Origin: Burkholderia sp. WP9
GTDB lineage: Bacteria; Pseudomonadota; Gammaproteobacteria; Burkholderiales; Burkholderiaceae
NCBI RefSeq assembly: GCF_900104795.1
Contig: NZ_FNTG01000001.1
Location: forward strand, 1,054,001-1,118,000
Reading direction: 5' to 3'
DNA: 64,000 nucleotides
Every line of letters starts with the position of its first letter. Position 1 is the stretch's first letter. This document shows, piece by piece, positions 60,355-64,000 of the stretch. Under the pieces are notes generated by a model that did no database searches, had not been told where the DNA came from, and worked only from the letters and a program-made list of their open reading frames with translations. The position numbers were made by a program, and so were the translations under genes.

Positions 60355-60870
60355 TTACGGCTTCACAGTGGCGTCGCTTGCCGGGGCAGCGGCGGCCTTG
60401 CCACCTTTACCCTTGCCACGATGGCCATGGCCTTCCACACCGCCCGGTTGATGGAAAGTCACGTCAGCCAGTTTCTTCTGTTCCGGCGAGAAGCTGTTAT
60501 ACAGCGGGTCGAACGCATCGACCAGTTTCTTCATGCCGTCAGCATGTGCTTGCGCGATGGTCGCGTATTGCTTCATGTCGTCGAGCGCGGACACGTTGGT
60601 GGCGGCCCGGCGCTGCTGGAACAACTCGCCCATCGTCTGGCCATTGCCGCGCATCACGTCGGCGAACGCTTTCCACTGTGGTTCCTGAGCCGAAGTAATC
60701 TTCAGTTGCGAATGCAGGTAGGCGATGCGGTCTTCGACATTGCGCTCGTGGCCGGCCTTGGCGGCGGGTGCCGAAGCGGCGCTCACCGGCGCCGATGCCG
60801 GCGCGGAAGTTTGTGCGAATGCGCCGCTCATGGCGACTGCGGTGGCCAGCATTACCAGTGCTTTTTTCAT
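60355..60870 (-). CDS. Periplasmic Spy/CpxP-like protein
   Basis: A 171-residue exported protein. The signal peptide (MKKALVMLATAVAMSGAFA) is followed by an Ala/Ser/Pro-rich spacer and a helical domain (NVEDRIAYLHSQLKITSAQEPQWKAFADVM) with the LTxxQ-like motif of the Spy/CpxP family (ITSAQ). These are periplasmic chaperones or stress sensors. The C-terminus is Gly/Lys/His-rich (GVEGHGHRGKGKGG) and might bind metal. The ATG at 60870 starts the signal peptide. The gene diverges from a LysR gene. Confidence 0.85.
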   Translation of the reverse strand: MKKALVMLATAVAMSGAFAQTSAPASAPVSAASAPAAKAGHERNVEDRIAYLHSQLKITSAQEPQWKAFADVMRGNGQTMGELFQQRRAATNVSALDDMKQYATIAQAHADGMKKLVDAFDPLYNSFSPEQKKLADVTFHQPGGVEGHGHRGKGKGGKAAAAPASDATVKP

Positions 60871-61057
60871 CGAAACTCCTGATGTCTGTTCGAATTGGGA
60901 CAAGGCTCGTGTGCGAGCGGCCCGCCTTGCGCCAGTCATGGCGACGCATGGCGGCCGGCTGCCCACTTTGCCGTCGCCGCTATTAGTATCACGATATCCC
61001 TACAATGCGGCTCTTGTGCGACAAACGCTTACAACCGAAACGAACAGGAAATAGCGG

Positions 61058-61942
61058 GTGGACAAATTCGTCAGCATGGAAATCTTCGTCGCGGTGGTCG
61101 AGGCGGGCAGTCTGACGGCGGCCGCCGAGCGCTTCGACATTTCGTCGGCGATGGTGGGCAAGCATATCCGTTCGCTGGAAACCCGGCTCGCCACGCGGCT
61201 CCTGACGCGCACGACACGCCGGCAAAGCCTGACGGAGATCGGCCGGCAGTATTACGAGCAATGCCGGCGCATCCTCGCTGACGTCAAGGACGCCGAGTCG
61301 CTTGCCGAGGCGATGGCCGCCGCGCCGCGCGGCGTGCTTAAAGTGACGGTGCCGCTCACCTATGGCGTGGAAGTCTTCGCCCCGGCAATGACCGAATACC
61401 TCACCGCATGGCCAGACATCACGCTTGAACTCGATCTTTCGAATCGCGTGATCGACCTGGTGGAAGAGGGTTTCGATGCGTCGATACGCATCGGCCAATT
61501 GCCCGATTCGAGTCTGGTCGCACGGCCGCTGAAACCCTACCGGATGCGCGCATGCGCTTCTCCGGCGTATCTGGCGCGCGCCGGCACGCCGCGCACGCCG
61601 GAGGATCTCAAGGAGCATGAATGCCTCGGGTTTCTGCACTGGGGCCGCGAAGGTTTATGGCGCCTCGGCGGCGAGAGCGCGGAGGAGAACCATCTGCGCG
61701 CCGGACGGTTTCGCGCGAACAACGGCCAGGCGCTCAAGGTCGCCGCGTTGCACGGCTTCGGGCTCGTGTTGCAGCCGGAGGCGCTGCTCGCGAGAGAAAT
61801 CGCCAGCGGCGAACTGGTGTCCGTGCTGGAGGACTATCTGCCGGAGGGCGCGCCGGTCCATCTGGTTTATCCGCGCGATCGCCGCGCCACGGCCAAGCTC
61901 ACCAGCTTCATCGATTTCGTGATCGAACGGTTCGGGGCGTAG
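61058..61942 (+). CDS. LysR family transcriptional regulator
   Basis: A 294-residue regulator of the CrgA-like LysR subgroup. The helix-turn-helix is at residues 5-60 (SMEIFVAVVEAGSLTAAAERFDIS, MVGKHIRSLETRLATRLLTRTTRR), and the effector domain has VIDLVEEGFDASIRIG. The start is a GTG at 61058 (MDKFVSMEIF); the ATG six codons later is an alternative. It is divergent from the Spy-like gene across 187 bases with a TACAAT -10-like hexamer at 61001-61006. Targets and inducer are unknown. Confidence 0.92.
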   Translation: MDKFVSMEIFVAVVEAGSLTAAAERFDISSAMVGKHIRSLETRLATRLLTRTTRRQSLTEIGRQYYEQCRRILADVKDAESLAEAMAAAPRGVLKVTVPLTYGVEVFAPAMTEYLTAWPDITLELDLSNRVIDLVEEGFDASIRIGQLPDSSLVARPLKPYRMRACASPAYLARAGTPRTPEDLKEHECLGFLHWGREGLWRLGGESAEENHLRAGRFRANNGQALKVAALHGFGLVLQPEALLAREIASGELVSVLEDYLPEGAPVHLVYPRDRRATAKLTSFIDFVIERFGA

Positions 61943-62099
61943 CGCCGGCAGCCGCTGCCAGTTGTCATGAAGTGGGCAACGCTTGCGATGTCTGTCGCAG
62001 CCTGCTTGACGGTTCATGTGGATCGGCCCGCCGACTTCTCCATTCGCCGCCGCAGACGCGCGATAATCCGCCTCATCTGAACCACATCATTGACCTTCG

Positions 62100-62558
62100 A
62101 TGAGACCTCCGCGCCTCGACCAACTCGACGATCTCGACCGCAACCTGGTTGCGCTGCTACAAGCCAACGCACGCGAGAGCGTCGCCAATCTCGCGCGCCA
62201 ACTGGGCGTGGCGCGGACTACGGTGATCGCGCGAATTGCGCGGCTCGAGCGCAGCAACGTGATCGCCGGTTACAGCGTTCGGCTCGGCCAGGACGTGCTC
62301 GACTCGAGCATCATGGCCTACGTCGGCATCATCATCGCGCCCAAACACGGGCCCGCCGTGCAGAAACGTCTCGGCAAGATGCCCGAGGTGCAGTTGCTGT
62401 GCGCGGTGAGCGGCGAGTTCGATTACGTTGCGTGGCTGCGCGCCGATTCGCCCGACCGGCTCAACGATCTGCTTGACCAGATCGGCGGTCTGGAGGGCGT
62501 GGAGCGGACCACGACCTCGATCATTCTCGCGCGCAAGATCGACCGCGGCATGGTGTGA
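62100..62558 (+). CDS. Lrp/AsnC family transcriptional regulator
   Basis: A 152-residue leucine-responsive-type regulator. The helix-turn-helix is at about residues 8-60 (LDDLDRNLVALLQANARESVANLARQLGVARTTVIARIARLERSNVIAGY). The C-terminal RAM domain (VQLLCAVSGEFDYVAWLRAD) binds an amino acid and makes an octamer. It lies 251 bases upstream of, and in the same direction as, the lysine/saccharopine-dehydrogenase-like gene, which it probably controls in response to an amino acid. Confidence 0.93.
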   Translation: MRPPRLDQLDDLDRNLVALLQANARESVANLARQLGVARTTVIARIARLERSNVIAGYSVRLGQDVLDSSIMAYVGIIIAPKHGPAVQKRLGKMPEVQLLCAVSGEFDYVAWLRADSPDRLNDLLDQIGGLEGVERTTTSIILARKIDRGMV

Positions 62559-62624
62559 GCGCACGAGCGGCCTCCGTGGGCTGCGCACGGCGCCATTCAT
62601 TTACGCGGTTTTAACAACTTTTCG

Positions 62625-62642
62625 ACACATCGACTGATGTGT
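62625..62642. promoter_or_regulatory. Inverted repeat, candidate Lrp-family operator
   Basis: ACACATC (62625-62631), GACT, GATGTGT (62636-62642), a perfect 7-bp inverted repeat. A second, shorter one (GCGCA/TGCGC at 62672-62687) lies 30 bp further down. Both are in the AT-rich region before the dehydrogenase-like gene, as expected for Lrp-type multi-site binding. Confidence 0.55.
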
Positions 62643-62809
62643 TCGTCATAACGTCGAAGTTCATAGTCATAGCGCAGCATTTTGCGCGTATGAAGTGTTT
62701 TTGCTTCTCCCTAAACTGTTGCTCAAGGGTTCAGCCCGCTGGGCGCGGCGCCACGAGCGCAGCGCACGTCCCAAGCTGGAGACAGCACACAGATAACAAG
62801 GAGAAGCGT

Positions 62810-63898
62810 ATGAAAGTAGCTATCGTAGGCGCAGGTTTGATCGGTCACACCATCGCCCATATGTTGCGTGAAACCGGCGACTACGAAGTCGTCGCGTTCG
62901 ACCGCGACCAGCACGCGCTCGACAAGCTCGCCGCTCAGGGCATTCCGACCCGCCGTGTGGATTCCGCCGATGCCGCCGCGCTGCGCGCGGCCGTGCAAGG
63001 CTTCGACGCGCTCGTCAACGCGCTGCCTTATTACCTCGCCGTGAACGTGGCCGCGGCTGCCAAGGGCGCGGGCGTGCATTACTTCGATCTGACGGAAGAC
63101 GTGCGCGCCACGCACGCGATCCGCGCGATCGCCGACGACGCCTTCATGCCGCAGTGCGGTCTGGCGCCGGGCTTTATCGGCATTGCCGCGCACGAACTCG
63201 CAAACCGCTTCACGGAAATCCGCGACGTCAAGATGCGCGTGGGCGCGCTGCCGGAATTCCCGACCAACGCGCTGAAGTACAACCTGACGTGGAGCGTCGA
63301 CGGTCTGATCAACGAGTACTGCCAGCCGTGCGAAGCGATCCGCGACAGCCGCACGCAATGGGTGCAGCCGCTCGAAGGCCTCGAACATTTCTCGCTCGAT
63401 GGCACCGAGTACGAAGCCTTCAACACCTCCGGCGGTCTTGGCACGCTGTGTGAAACCTTGTCGGGCCGGGTGGAATCGCTCGACTACAAGTCGGTGCGCT
63501 ATCCGGGCCACCGCAACCTGATGCAGTTCCTGCTCGAAGACCTGCGTCTTGCCAGCGACCGCGACACGCTCAAGAACATCATGCGCCGTTCGGTGCCTTC
63601 CACCGCGCAAGACGTGGTGCTCGTGTTCATCACGGTGAGCGGCATGCGCGACGGTCAACTGGTGCAGGAAGTCTTCACCCGCAAGATCTTCGCGAAGACG
63701 GTGTGCGGCGTGCCGATGAGCGCGATCCAGATCACCACGGCCGGCGCGATGTGCGCGGTGCTCGATCTGTTCCGTGAACAGAAGCTCCCGCAAAAGGGCT
63801 TTGTGCGTCAGGAGCAGGTGTCGCTGCGCGATTTCCTCGCGAACCGCTTCGGCCAGTTGTACGAGGGGCAGTCGCTGGAGACGATGGCGACTGTCTGA
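62810..63898 (+). CDS. Saccharopine/lysine dehydrogenase-like protein
   Basis: A 362-residue NAD(P)-binding enzyme of the saccharopine dehydrogenase / L-lysine-6-dehydrogenase group. The Rossmann motif is AIVGAGLIGHTIAHML (residues 4-19). LTEDVRATHAI and LAPGFIGIAAHELANRF match the catalytic domain boundaries, and the second half (EYEAFNTSGGLGTLCETLSG) is the family's substrate domain. An AAGGAG ribosome site precedes the ATG at 62810. The Lrp-type gene upstream suggests amino-acid catabolism, most likely lysine; a role in another pathway cannot be excluded. The next gene is outside the window. Confidence 0.85.
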   Translation: MKVAIVGAGLIGHTIAHMLRETGDYEVVAFDRDQHALDKLAAQGIPTRRVDSADAAALRAAVQGFDALVNALPYYLAVNVAAAAKGAGVHYFDLTEDVRATHAIRAIADDAFMPQCGLAPGFIGIAAHELANRFTEIRDVKMRVGALPEFPTNALKYNLTWSVDGLINEYCQPCEAIRDSRTQWVQPLEGLEHFSLDGTEYEAFNTSGGLGTLCETLSGRVESLDYKSVRYPGHRNLMQFLLEDLRLASDRDTLKNIMRRSVPSTAQDVVLVFITVSGMRDGQLVQEVFTRKIFAKTVCGVPMSAIQITTAGAMCAVLDLFREQKLPQKGFVRQEQVSLRDFLANRFGQLYEGQSLETMATV

Positions 63899-64000
63899 CG
63901 GCGTGGCATGAGGGCCGTGCGACAACGTGGCGGCAGGCGAGAAAAGCCTGCTGCACACAGCAATGAAGACTCCGTAGAGGGTCTTTCAAACGCCCTGCGC

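Overview
The window reads as a gene-dense, GC-rich chromosomal segment of a Burkholderiaceae bacterium, most probably a Paraburkholderia. The grounds are strong GC bias at third codon positions (which opens long meaningless antisense frames), Burkholderia-type gene families, an abundance of LysR/TetR/AraC regulators and ABC/MFS transporters, and a polyamine operon, a 2-ketogluconate operon and an RND pump typical of that family. The genus is inferred from gene style, not from a marker gene. No rRNA, tRNA, CRISPR array or intact insertion sequence was seen.

Layout. 1-2.0 kb: the end of a BMP-family ABC importer (permease, binding protein). 2.0-8.8 kb: dodecin, a beta-hydroxyacid dehydrogenase, an ABC-F ATPase of the YbiT type, an aldehyde dehydrogenase, a nitronate monooxygenase-like flavoprotein and OmpW. 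8.8-12.1 kb: a DUF1289 protein, an OmpLA-type phospholipase with a long N-terminal extension, and an Nramp metal transporter. 12.4-16.7 kb: a complete four-gene polyamine ABC importer (potFGHI-like) behind a clear sigma70-like promoter. 16.8-22.1 kb: a soluble chemoreceptor, then a Baeyer-Villiger-type monooxygenase and alpha/beta hydrolase pair facing a FabR-like TetR regulator across a tandem operator. 22.2-24.1 kb: a PspA/IM30 protein with a TPR/Gly-rich membrane partner. 24.5-29.5 kb: a ribbon-helix-helix protein, a class A penicillin-binding protein and an LpxL-type acyltransferase.

29.5-31.6 kb is visibly AT-richer accessory DNA. It holds what looks like the remains of an Rhs/polymorphic-toxin gene (secreted N-terminal stub, Cys-rich C-terminal tip) with a translationally coupled immunity-like gene. 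31.6-38.2 kb: an RND tripartite efflux operon with a divergent TetR repressor. 38.3-43.7 kb: small proteins, LysR and AraC regulators, a cupin, a DUF2795 protein, an octanucleotide repeat of eight perfect copies that supplies the AraC stop codon, and an Ntn-hydrolase-like protein. 43.9-48.7 kb: a ClC chloride channel, a glutathione transferase, and a YeiH-type exporter with its divergent LysR regulator.

48.8-54.3 kb is a 2-ketogluconate utilisation cluster (kguE-kguK-kguT-kguD-ptxS) headed by a perfect 24-bp LacI-family operator: import, phosphorylation and reduction of the sugar acid under a local repressor. 54.4-57.9 kb: a YhfC-type membrane protein, a small unknown protein and a 703-residue protein built like a secreted effector or translocator, with no secretion machinery nearby. 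58.2-64 kb: a KgtP-type 2-oxoglutarate permease, a PGDYG protein, a Spy-like periplasmic protein, a LysR regulator, and an Lrp/AsnC regulator next to a saccharopine/lysine-dehydrogenase-like gene.

The best candidates for undescribed biology are the 703-residue effector-like protein, the toxin remnant with its immunity gene, the PspA-TPR pair, and the tandem-operator monooxygenase locus.
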